11,714 bases of DNA, from positions 1-11,714 of the forward strand of contig JAAAIG010001049.1 in the NCBI GenBank assembly GCA_015852425.1, given 5' to 3'. Below, in pieces: positions 1 through 8,152 of the stretch. Position numbers and translations under genes: made by a program. Numbering within the stretch: the first letter of the stretch is position 1; each line of letters begins with the position of its first letter. The DNA comes from Gryganskiella cystojenkinii (lineage: Eukaryota > Mortierellomycota > Mortierellomycetes > Mortierellales > Mortierellaceae). The notes beneath the pieces were generated by a model. It saw only the letters and a list, made by a program, of their open reading frames with translations. It was not told the DNA's origin and did no database searches.

Positions 1-27
1 TTTTTTTGTTTGCGGTCGATAACACAG

Positions 28-1011
28 GAAAGAAGAGCTCATGCGTGCTTTGCGAAAGTGGCGGGTTTTCCCATCAGAATTTCAAGGATATGCTTTGCCC
101 TTGCTGCTACGAAATCCACCCGAGAACCTTATCGCAATTTCTCCTTCAGGCAGCGGGGAGATCGATGCCTTATTGATCGCGATCCTCAATCGAATCGATA
201 CTACCATCCCATATACTCAGGTAAAGCAGAAAAATAATGAGAAGATGAAGAAGAAGAACCAAAGGTCGAGGAGGAGGAGAGAGACGTTGCCTAGAAAAAA
301 GTAAAATGAGGAATATCTCCTCTATTTTCTGTTATGCCTTGGCTCGTATGACCAAGATCCAATCGTTATAATGTTCTTGTTTGCTAAAAAAAAATAGGTA
401 TTGCTCCCCGTTTGTGGTTGGGAACTGGGTTCGTGCTTAAAAAGTGTTCTCTGTGATTATGCTCAGTTCATGCCCGAGATCACGATCTGTCAGGTGGGTT
501 TACACAACACCCCAAAGGAACAACAGATTCGGCACCATGTAATATTCGGGACCCCCGGTACGCTCGGAGATATGATCAAGCGAAGACGACTGGATGTCAG
601 TCAGGTCCGAATGTTCGTCATTGACAGAGCTCACCAAATATTGGACTCACAAGGATTAGGCGAACAAATAGTACGTCTCAAGCGGTATGGTATACAATAA
701 CAGCAGAAAAATGGAAATGATAAAGCTGTGATGAACCGTGCATTCGAAAGTTGAAAATGAGAGGAAAAGGTCGAACAACTAACAAGAGCAAGCATTTCTC
801 CTTCCTTTTTTTCACCCTGGCCTTTTTTTTCAGTCACTTGCCGAAGAACACTCAGATAGCCCTGTTCTCCGATAGTTGGAACGATGACAACGAGAAACAC
901 GAGGCGTTTGCCCATACAATGACGGACAACTCAGCGAATCGGATCCGAACCAAAGTCACAAATTACGAGGAATACTCAAGGCAATGGAGTGACAAAAAAA
1001 CACTTCCTTGA
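28..1011 (+). pseudogene. DBP5: Degenerate, truncated Dbp5/DDX19-type DEAD-box RNA helicase copy
   Basis: Three segments join into one frame with GT-AG splice sites: exon 28-220, intron 221-397, exon 398-684, intron 685-833, exon 834-1011. Together they follow the first RecA domain of Dbp5/DDX19, the ATPase that strips proteins from mRNA at the nuclear pore. Recognisable stretches are ALPLLLRNPPENLI (Q-motif helix), SGSGEIDA (motif I), GTPGTLGDMIKRRRLD (motif Ib region), FVIDRAHQILDSQGLG (motif II region) and LPKNTQIALFS (leading into motif III). Key residues are lost: the Walker A lysine is glutamate, motif Ia PxRELA reads VCGWELG, DEAD reads DRAH, and SAT reads SDS. The ORF ends at 1009-1011, and no second RecA domain follows. 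No start codon or Dbp5-type N-terminus is visible; a cag at 25-27 may be an acceptor from an exon upstream of the window. The family call is firm. Non-function as a helicase is near certain; whether a shortened protein is made is open. Confidence 0.8.
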
Positions 1012-1176
1012 ACAGGGGTTTATGTTTAAGAGGTCTCGAGATCCCGTTTTGCGGAACTTGTTTAGAATCATTTGGCCACCTTTTTGACAAAAATATAAAT
1101 AAAATGACTAGGATCATAAGAATTCACGACATGTATCCGAGACAGGCGGAAGTTTATCGAGCGTTTTTTATTTTTC

Positions 1177-1904
1177 CAACAAACCGCCTTCCAGCTGTTC
1201 AAGAACCCAACGCTGGCCAATACATCTCCCTCGCGGTAAAAATAGCCAGCTCTCGAGTTCGATTGAGTCCTGTGGATGCACGCCACGATTGAGTAGAGGG
1301 CTCTATAAAACTCGTCAACGCCTGATGCCACGGGTTTCTTCGAATAATAAACGATGCGACCCGGAGACGTGACCATAGACGCTCATACAGGGACATCTAA
1401 TCCTCAAAATCTTTCTCGGTCTGGAGCTCTATCAGGATTGGGATCTTCTCAAGGTTGCGGCAATCGGACAGGGCCTCCAAGACATCTCTGGTCCAACCTC
1501 CAGACATTTTCGCCTCTCTCAAGGTCAATCGATGTCTCTTGATAAAAGAGACCAAGGTACGGTCGTGATCGTCTTTGACGGTCGGTGTCCTGGAAATGAT
1601 GGTCAGTCCGGAAAGGTTGGGATGAACATCGAATGCTGGTCCAGCCCAAAGACATGGGACTCTAAGGTGAATAATGACATCCTCCGGACGTAGGGTGCAT
1701 GCACTCCAAGAAGTTGAAACGAAGGCTCTTTTCGGAGCCAGGAAGCTAGAACAAATCGAATGTCCTCCCAGAGGGGGGACAAGGTTGCTTGCCAGAGTAT
1801 TTAGACCGTAAACACGGAGGAAGAAAGGACCGTGAGAGGAGGAGTTGACTGATCATTCGAAGGATCTTGGGAATATCGAGTGGGTTCTTGGCATCAGGAT
1901 CCAT
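1177..1904 (-). pseudogene. Broken F-box/LRR paralogue (decayed tandem copy)
   Basis: Read on the minus strand from an ATG at 1904-1902, this follows the intact F-box protein at 2119-3708 in order. The N-terminus MDPDAKNPLDIPKILRMI matches its F-box start. Next come LWQATLSPLWE (intact: LWHATLMPVLWK), SFIKRHRLTLREAKM (SFIQRHRSVLKEVIM), LSDCRNLEKI (LASCSYLEKV), SLYERLWSRLRV (SLFERLWSRIRV), STGLNRTRELAIFTAREMY and RWVLEQ. The frame changes at least three times: after the N-terminal block, between about 1750 and 1620, and by a 2-base loss before RWVLEQ. There are in-frame stops at 1803-1801 (TAA) and 1399-1397 (TAG, where the intact copy has Trp175). Similarity is lost below about 1177, so the LRR-bearing C-terminal half is missing. 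DNA identity to the intact gene is also visible around 1520-1570 versus 3310-3355. Confidence 0.85.
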
Positions 1905-2118
1905 TATTACAATGCTACAGGAACCATTGCTGAAGTGAAATGAGTGAATGTTAGGCTGTTGGCGATGTCGACGATTCCATGTCGGAGAAGGAAATGCCAC
2001 TTTGGGAGCGGCGTGTGGCTGTAAATAATCAAAAAAAGCACACACTCCATTTCTGTGCCGTTGCTGCAAAATTGCACTTTGGTATGGTGGCTGTGAATAT
2101 CTATCCTTGATTTTTTAT
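1905..2118. other. Intergenic spacer between the broken and intact F-box copies
   Basis: This spacer holds the former upstream region of the broken copy and the 3' end of the intact one. The minus-strand frame before the 1904 ATG stays open to 2069, but it does not resemble the sequence upstream of the intact paralogue. I therefore treat it as non-coding. Confidence 0.4.
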
Positions 2119-2123
2119 TTATT
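2114..2123 (-). terminator. AATAAA-type polyadenylation signals overlapping the F-box stop codon
   Basis: On the minus strand the stop codon (2121-2119) lies inside AAAATAAATAAAAAA, giving two overlapping AATAAA hexamers at 2118-2123 and 2114-2119. These are plausible cleavage/polyadenylation signals, implying a very short 3' UTR unless other signals are used. The call rests on motif and position only. Confidence 0.4.
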
Positions 2124-3708
2124 TTCTTTTACCCTTCGTCACCTTCTTTGACTCGTCCTTCGAGACGATTAATGCCAACTTATCCTTCACAGCACAGGAC
2201 AATCTTGTCCAGTGCTCCAACATCCATCGTGCCTCGTTCGGTTTGACGTTTGGACCAGGGAGCGACAAATACAGTAGTGTCCTTCCTAGGGTTCGCATCT
2301 GATCCAGACCTTGCTTTAGATGCAACTGAAAGACTTCGCTTTTTGAACACCCCATCGGTGTCCAGATCGTCAGGTTCTCGATCTTGGTCAATCCCGCGAG
2401 ATAAGAATAGACTGTTGGGTACGAGGTCTTGAATGATCGGATCCCTAGAATCAACTGTAAATCCTGAAGTCGATGACTGCAGGCCCAGGGTCGAGGATCC
2501 TCCAAGAGATCCGTGTCGAAGAATCCTTCGGCGGAATAAAACACTTCGAGGTTTGGCATCGAACAGAGAATGTCTTGCATGGCCGCACCCGGAAGATCCA
2601 TGCATCCGTGCAAGTTGAGGTTCCGGATCGTGAAAACGTGTCGAGGGACGGATTGCAATATCCTCCAGGAGTCAAGGTTGAAATTGGTCCTGGAGAGGTT
2701 CAACGCAGTCAATCGATGCATCGCGTTCATCAGGCTCGAGAAATCGTCGTTCTGAAACTTTTCATCGGGAAGAGACAGATCCTCGAGTCGCAGACAGGAC
2801 CGACCGGATCCAATCATCTCCGCAAGGTCTGCCATCAGTGCCAGATCCTCGAGTGGCAGAGGCAGCCATTGATCGCCAAGACGGATCGAGGCGGAAAAAC
2901 GAACGAGTTCAGGGCATTGCTCGAGGATCCAGCGTAGAGTCGCGTACATTTCGTACACGGTATAGACTTCCAGGTCGCGGATGCGATTGGCTCCTGTGGA
3001 AGAACGCCATTGCAGTGGGGCGGGTGATGAAGAAGTGACCGAGTCAGGATTTGCCAATACGGACGACGACAAAGAGGATGATGTTGTTGTTGGTCTGGAC
3101 GTCATCGACAGAGGAAACGAATCTGGTGAGATATGAAACGATAGGACTCGAATGCGCGACCACAGACGCTCGAACAGTGATATCCACTCCTCGGGATCTT
3201 GAATAGTGAAGTCGGGGATGGGCGAGACCTTTTCTAGGTAAGAGCAACTGGCCAGGGCTTCTACGAATTCGGGTGTCAGAGGTAACACGCGATCCATGAT
3301 CACTTCCTTCAAGACTGATCGATGCCTCTGTATAAAAGAGAATAAGGCACGGTCATTTGCCGTAAGCTCTGCCCCTGGTATTGGCTGCACTGACTCATGG
3401 AGAGTTAGGTACGACAGGTTGGGGAAGAAAATCTTGCTGTTGTCGAGTCTCACCAGCGCATCTGAGATTGAAGTAGACAACATGATTGTTTGGACGAGTG
3501 AGGCATGTTTTCGAAGGCTCTGGAGCGAAGGTATGTATGGGTGAAAGTGATCTGGGAAGAATGGAACCTGTTTCCAGAGGACGGGCATGAGAGTCGCATG
3601 CCAAAGTTTCGAGACCCGAATAGCGTCCGGGAGAGAGAAATACAGGTCTGGTCCTATGATACGCAGGATCTCGGGAGTGTTGAGTGGATTACTGGCGTCC
3701 CGGTCCAT
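2119..3708 (-). CDS. F-box/leucine-rich-repeat protein (putative SCF substrate adaptor)
   Basis: Single-exon gene of 529 residues. Residues 7-48 form an F-box: NPLNTPEILRIIGPDL, then LPDAIRVSKLWHATLMPVLW, with the usual hydrophobic and Trp spacing. F-boxes bind Skp1 in SCF ubiquitin ligases, and the rest of the protein recruits substrate. Irregular leucine-rich repeats follow, clearest at about 305-395 (LRLEDLSLPDE, LTALNLSR, IRNLNLHGC, MPNLEVFYS) and about 413-482. Residues 203-230 are a Ser/Thr-rich linker absent from the broken paralogue. The C-terminus is basic (KDESKKVTKGKRK) and could act as a nuclear localisation signal. The ATG at 3708-3706 sits in a good context (CAGCCATGG), and the broken paralogue starts at the matching position. 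No signal peptide or membrane segment is seen. This is the only intact member of a head-to-tail array, with a broken copy downstream and a fragment upstream. Substrate is unknown. Confidence 0.85.
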   Translation of the reverse strand: MDRDASNPLNTPEILRIIGPDLYFSLPDAIRVSKLWHATLMPVLWKQVPFFPDHFHPYIPSLQSLRKHASLVQTIMLSTSISDALVRLDNSKIFFPNLSYLTLHESVQPIPGAELTANDRALFSFIQRHRSVLKEVIMDRVLPLTPEFVEALASCSYLEKVSPIPDFTIQDPEEWISLFERLWSRIRVLSFHISPDSFPLSMTSRPTTTSSSLSSSVLANPDSVTSSSPAPLQWRSSTGANRIRDLEVYTVYEMYATLRWILEQCPELVRFSASIRLGDQWLPLPLEDLALMADLAEMIGSGRSCLRLEDLSLPDEKFQNDDFSSLMNAMHRLTALNLSRTNFNLDSWRILQSVPRHVFTIRNLNLHGCMDLPGAAMQDILCSMPNLEVFYSAEGFFDTDLLEDPRPWACSHRLQDLQLILGIRSFKTSYPTVYSYLAGLTKIENLTIWTPMGCSKSEVFQLHLKQGLDQMRTLGRTLLYLSLPGPNVKPNEARWMLEHWTRLSCAVKDKLALIVSKDESKKVTKGKRK

Positions 3709-3770
3709 GGCTGTTATTTTACCTCGGGTCTGTTTTGAAGGGTGATTGGGAATAGGTGTTGATGGATCGC

Positions 3771-3793
3771 GATGATGATGATGATGATGATGA
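3771..3793. repeat. (GAT)n microsatellite
   Basis: About 7.7 perfect GAT units (ATC on the minus strand) lie 63 bases upstream of the F-box start codon, probably in its 5' UTR or core promoter. Length polymorphism is expected. Confidence 0.9.
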
Positions 3794-3844
3794 AGAAAAA
3801 GGAATGCACGAATGAGATGGACTCAAAAAGTCAGTCCGAATGCG

Positions 3845-3874
3845 GCGTCAAAATGGCAGCGTCAAAAATGGCGG
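3845..3874 (-). promoter_or_regulatory. Tandem GCGTCAAAATGGC-type repeat, possible YY1-like sites
   Basis: Two adjacent copies of a 14-15 base unit, GCGTCAAAATGGCA and GCGTCAAAAATGGCGG, lie about 140-165 bases upstream of the F-box ATG. The second runs into AAAATGGCGGC, which matches the core recognised by YY1-type zinc-finger factors in animals, and both units also carry a TGACGC half-site on the minus strand. Position and repetition suggest a binding-site pair. Which fungal factor would bind is unknown. Confidence 0.3.
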
Positions 3875-4059
3875 CAATAATTTCGTGTTTTTTTTACTGG
3901 CGCCGAGGTGTCCAGTGGCAAAAAGAAGCTCTCTCAGGAAGGGAAGAAGGGTAACATCGGGTCTCACCGTCATGTCATTCTCTCACTAGCCTCGTGCTGA
4001 CCTCCTCCACACTATCTCCCTCAGCAGGTTGTATTGTGTCTAACAGAAAGCAACGTTTA

Positions 4060-4215
4060 CATTTCTTTTGTTCTTGTTGCTCGCTTCATCGTTCGCGTCG
4101 ATGCATGTCAAAATCTTCCGTAATATCAATCAGTGCTCCGCCATCCATCGAGCTTACCCCGGTTTGACTTGGTGGTGGCGAAATCAAAAATGTGGTGGAA
4201 AGTCCTGGACCGCGA
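4060..4215 (-). pseudogene. C-terminal remnant of a third F-box paralogue
   Basis: On the minus strand, GTCAAACCG, CGATGGATG and GGAGCACTG occur in the same order and spacing as in the intact gene's segment coding for residues about 488-499 (VKPNEARWMLEHW). Weaker alignment continues through the segment matching the intact 3' end (about 2140-2205), for example TCATCGTTCGCGTCGATG versus TCGTCCTTCGAGACGATT. The frame is disrupted and no F-box or body of the gene is found on either side. This is the leftover end of another tandem copy, in the same orientation as the two copies at 1177-3708. Confidence 0.65.
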
Positions 4216-4269
4216 AAAGAAGAGGGAATAGATTCCATGTCCTTGTCTGCTCATAAAAGATCTTTTCTT

Positions 4270-4275
4270 TTTATT
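4270..4275 (-). terminator. AATAAA-like polyadenylation signal for the sphingomyelinase gene
   Basis: AATAAA on the minus strand, just over 100 bases past the stop codon, is suitably placed for 3' end formation. Nearby AT-rich sequence at about 4313-4325 is an alternative. Confidence 0.35.
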
Positions 4276-4377
4276 TCTTTACGAATAATCTTTTGGTTCA
4301 TGATATGCAAAATAAATACAGGTTAGAATTAACTGCGCTAGATGGTAGTTTTTTTTTTTTGTTGTTGTTGATGCTAT

Positions 4378-6470
4378 CTACAGCTGGGATCCCAATCCAC
4401 AGAGCTTCTTATTCCATGGTTGAGGAGCAGCGCGCTTGTACAAGCTATGAAGACCAGTGGGGTCCGCCTCCTCAGCAACGGCCTCTCCTTCATCCTCACG
4501 CTTCTTCAACGCAAACGAGATCTTGGAGCAAGCATCTGAGGACTTGCCAGCACGGAGATCACAGATCATCTCGGACTGACAAGTGCTTCCTGGAGCGCAG
4601 GCAGGGATACGACCAGCGGACTTGCCACGGTACGTCCAGTATTGGTTAAACGCCGAAGCATTCGTCTCGAAGGTCTTGGTAACCTCGTGCCACCAGGAAG
4701 CGCTCAAAGGTTTATCCGCAGCGATAGGAACATATGCACCATAAGCTTGACGAGCAGAGTACTCCAAATGCCAGTTGGGCGAAGAACCCGAGGCATCCCA
4801 GGAGGCGGCTTGGCTCAAGTCAGCAACATAGGTCTGAGAGTCGAAGACGTTCCAGGACTTGGAATCGACCTTGTAAACACGGTAACCGGGGTTGAGATCC
4901 GTGTAAGGAGTGACGGAGGGTCCGATCCAAGCCGTGGCAATGGCATTCTGGGAGGACTTGGCGCCGGGTCCGTAGTACAAAGCGAACTCGTCATAGTGAG
5001 TGTGTCCAAAGAACTGCTCAGCAATGACGTGAGGAGAGTAACGCTGAACAACCTGGTAGTATAAAGCAGACCAGTTCTGAATGCAGTCCGTCTGGGAGGG
5101 GCCAACGTGACCAATGATCCAAACGCGCTCACCGGCATCCTCGGCGGCCTGCAACTGTTGAACAAGCCACTTAAGCTCACCGTTGGGATCGTAATCCTTA
5201 GAGTGACCGTAGAGGTAAAAGTTCATGGTGTAACAAAAGTTGTTGTTCATCGAGATGATACGGAAACCGGGGGCGGGACTGACGGTGTAAGCACCATAGT
5301 TTTTGACCGAATTCACTGCATCGGCGGGTAACCAGCGGGACCAGTCATCGGCCAGGCTGCTGTAGAGCCAGGAGATATCGCCACCAGAGGTACTGGTGGG
5401 GAAGAGGCTATTGAATAAAAGAGAATGCATAACCCAAAACGATTGATTAATAACAGCATAATCGCATGAAAGTACAATAAAAATAACCAGAAGATGGGAA
5501 CTTACTTAGTGGGACCAGCCTCGTGGTTACCGACGGTGGGGTAGACTTTGGTGGTGAGACCCGACTTCATGGTCGAGTAGGCCTGCTCTTCAATGGCAAC
5601 GACCGTGTCCTTGTTCTGCAACCAGACATCGTGAGGAGGGACATCACCGGTCAAAATCGAAAATGAGACATTTGCAACCTTGGGAACATGCTGCAAGAGA
5701 TCCTGACCCAACTTGATGGGGGAATCACACTTGAAATCTCCCCAGGTCGAAGCCTTGCGCTTGGGCGTCAAAGGTGAATCGGCGTACTTGCGGCAGCACA
5801 AGGGACGGTTGCAATCACCCTCAGAGCCGGCCACGTACTCGGTATCAACGTGCCAGTCCGACAAATGAAGGACATCGACCGTTTGACCACTGTGCGTGAC
5901 GGGGGCAATATTAGCAGGTCTGGGCTTGGGGAAGGACAAAGTACCCGAGGTGACACCAGGGGCTGGGCAAGCACCAAGAACCTGGAAGCAAATGTTCTTG
6001 CCATCACCAGACAACAAGCTTGCCTGCATCACAGCATTAATAAGAACTGGGCCCTGGGAGTAGACAAGACCTTGGCACTAATAGATGTTGGAATTGATTA
6101 AACATCGGGGAAAATTTAAAAAAAAAGCGTTGATCGATGAGCATGGTCTTTTTTTGCCATTCGGGTCTGTCACGTAAGCAATCCTTAATGATTTTGACAA
6201 ACTTACGACGTCCTTGGGCATGATCTTAAATTCAGAGCAGATACCTGCAGCGGCGTCCAAGACCCAGTTCTTGTTCAAGTAGGCGATATCCTTGGCACCG
6301 ACAAGAGCAGCGACACAGGCGCCACACTCGAGGGTCTTGAGGGCTTTCTCGAACAGGGGCTTTAACTGATCGATGACCCAACCGCGCTTGTCCAACGGCG
6401 CGGCAGGTGCAGCATAAACCGTGGTAGCAGCAACGAGGGAGATGATGACGGTAGGAAAGGCGATACGCAT
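4378..6470 (-). CDS. Secreted acid-sphingomyelinase-like phosphodiesterase (saposin B + metallophosphatase)
   Basis: Exons 6470-6207, 6077-5506 and 5407-4378 (introns 129 and 98 bp, GTAAGT donors, TAG acceptors) join in frame to 621 residues. The family hydrolyses sphingomyelin to ceramide and phosphocholine in acidic or extracellular compartments; some members act on other phosphodiesters, so the substrate is not settled. Residues 1-20 form a signal peptide, followed by a Lys-Arg (28-29) Kex2-type site. A saposin B domain spans about 46-126, with the six cysteines C49, C52, C78, C89, C118 and C125; intron 1 falls just before C89. The phosphoesterase domain has the full metal set: D162 and H164 (SDWHVD), D233 with H237/D238 (GDVPPHD), N272-H273 (GNHE), H379 (GHVGP), and H414/H416 (GHTH). 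Sequons include N224VS and N390WS. The Lys/Glu-rich C-terminal tail (KKREDEGEAVAEE) is probably flexible. Length is typical of the family and all predicted metal ligands are present, so it should be active. Confidence 0.93.
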
Positions 6471-6640
6471 ATTAGAGAAGTGGAGGTGTGAGAGGGCTAG
6501 GGTGGAGTGAGAGGTGAGGAGGAGAGAGAAGGGAGAGGGTCGGACCTTGTGAAAGGTGTGGATGGGGGAAATGTATAGAGGCGAAGGTCAAAGGCAAAAG
6601 AGACAAGGAGAAAAAGAAAAAAGGTGGCGAAGAGCTCGCT

Positions 6641-6647
6641 TTTTATA
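6641..6647 (-). promoter_or_regulatory. TATA box of the sphingomyelinase gene
   Basis: TATAAAA on the minus strand, in GCTTATAAAAAGCG, lies about 171 bases upstream of the ATG at 6470. The stretch between is strongly pyrimidine-rich on the coding strand, as is common in fungal core promoters and leaders. This implies a 5' UTR of roughly 140 bases. Confidence 0.5.
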
Positions 6648-7872
6648 AGCCAGGGTGTGTGAAATGTCAGATCCATTGCTCCAGCAGTGTGTGGTGGGGG
6701 AGGTGAGGAAGGTGAGGTCAGGGTCGTGAGCAATAGCATGAGGGGGGAAACTGGAAAAGAGCAAAAAAGTGGGAGGTTAGTCAAAGAAGGCAAAGAAGGA
6801 TGGAAGCAGAGCCAGGCAAAGGAAGGCGTGGTGTTTTCGATTTGATGATGAAAGACGAAAAAAAATCCCTGGGTAGCCGATTTTTTTTGAGTTGAAAAAA
6901 ACTAACTTTCGTTGCATTTACCGAGGAATTGTGTGGAGAGAAAGGAAAAGAGAAGGTGACGAGAGCAGCCAGGGGGTACGTTGAGGGAAGAGGATCGAGC
7001 ACAAACAAAGGAACACATGCAGGTACAACTTCAAAAATCTATAAATTGTAATAAAAGAAAATAGGCGATTGACTTGCGTGTGATAGGTTTTTTTTATTTA
7101 TTTTTTTGCCTTACCCTAGCCCTCTCAGTTTGCCTTCTCTCCGCTCTCTCCCTGCATGCAGCTCTAACCGATGATGAAAGAAAATATGTCTGCGAGGTGA
7201 GGGCGGGGGAAAAAAGTCGGCCCTGACTTTTGTGTTAGCACGCGAATCAAAGGAATAAGCTTGCTGTCTCCTCCCCTGTCTTCAACGTGCCGACGGGCAT
7301 GCTGTCTCCACGTTGATCGCTGGAGTTGTCGGGATCTGTAAAATAAAGAGTACAAGAGTGCAGTGAGCGGTCCTGCTGCGAGTGCGACTCTCAATCAAAC
7401 GGCTGTTAACACGGGAGCGAGACTGAAGTGACAAAGTCAACATCCATTCTAGACCCGAAGAAAAATCAAACCAAAAAATAAAATAAAAAATGAGAGCAAT
7501 TGGTCGAGGGAGTTGGCAAGTTGAAGGCCAACAGAAAAGAAAGAAACAAAAACCGTCGTTCCCACACATGTTTGTCCTACCAAAGCAAAAAGCAAAGGGC
7601 TCTTTCGACTTCTCTCGTCCTGTCAACATTCCAAACGATGACAAACAAAGCTGGTCCGAACCATAAACAGAATTCCTTCTGGCGCATTTTTTTTTGTCCT
7701 TAAAAAACACCAACAACGGACACAAACAAAAACAGAGCTAGCCCGGACGATTCAATCGGAGGGTTACTTTTCGGATGAATACACACCGAAACCTGTCATC
7801 AGAAATACTCTACAGACTTATTCGAACCACTGAGTTGTGTCGACAAATAAAGCGACGGGGCTATTTGAATAA
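6648..7872. other. Long intergenic region upstream of the sphingomyelinase gene; no gene identified
   Basis: About 1.2 kb of A/T homopolymer-rich sequence. Minus-strand open frames exist (up to 147 codons at 7282-7725), but their products are compositionally odd (Phe/Cys/Ser/Arg-rich), lack any recognised domain, and seem to reflect pyrimidine bias. Upstream regulatory DNA of the sphingomyelinase gene is probably included. I see no tRNA or transposon ends. Confidence 0.5.
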
Positions 7873-8152
7873 ATAGCTTTCTCTTCTTGGAGACGCCCAT
7901 GTCCCGTCAGTTCTTCCAGACCTTCTTGGTTGTCAAAAGGGCATTTTGACAGCTTGTCAACGAAGAGAATGGAAATTCCTTATCATGTTAATGGTACATA
8001 CTTGCAGGGCGGTATAGTCACCTTGTAGAACTCGCCCTCGTTAAATTTTACAATTTTTTCGCAGATCCAAATGGAGAACCGTCGAGTGTCGTTTCTCACG
8101 AAGATACGTATCTCTTTGATCCATGGGCGAAAGAAGCTATTTTTTTAACTGG
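7873..8152 (+). other. Possible two-exon coding remnant, unidentified
   Basis: Plus-strand frame open from 7873 to 7993, ending in KRMEIPYHVN, then a 71-base intron-like segment (GT at 7994, TTTTTTCGCAG ending at 8064). It rejoins in phase to 8065-8152, encoding a stretch with DPNGEPSSVVSHEDTYLF then DPWAKEAIFLTG, followed by a GTAAGA donor at 8153. The phase agreement and composition look protein-like. There is no clear start, the continuation after 8153 is ambiguous (candidate acceptors end at 8187, 8194 and 8209), and I do not recognise the family. It may be a decayed gene or chance. Confidence 0.22.
7931..7951. repeat. Short inverted repeat (8-bp arms, 5-base loop)
   Basis: TGTCAAAA at 7931-7938 and TTTTGACA at 7944-7951 are perfect complements around GGGCA, and a third TTGTCAA follows at 7954-7960. 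It could be a paired binding site or chance; it lies inside the possible coding remnant at 7873-7993. Confidence 0.4.

Larger units (their letters stand above)
3709..4059. other. Upstream region of the F-box gene; no gene seen
   Basis: This stretch contains the presumed promoter and 5' UTR of the minus-strand F-box gene, a GAT microsatellite and an imperfect tandem repeat (both listed separately). I see no convincing ORF and no clear TATA box. Confidence 0.5.

Noticed and set aside
2473..2937. 154-codon plus-strand open frame inside the F-box gene
   Set aside because: Antisense shadow of the real F-box coding sequence, with no independent features.
4378..4389. C-terminal Ser-Gln-Leu as a peroxisomal PTS1 signal
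   Set aside because: The protein has a clear N-terminal secretion signal and belongs to a secreted/lysosomal family, so peroxisomal import is unlikely.
4815..5180. 121-codon minus-strand open frame within sphingomyelinase exon 3
   Set aside because: Alternate-frame shadow of the conserved phosphoesterase domain.
7282..7725. 147-codon minus-strand open frame
   Set aside because: The product is Phe/Cys/Ser/Arg-rich with no domain, and it overlaps pyrimidine-rich intergenic DNA; this looks like compositional bias rather than a gene.
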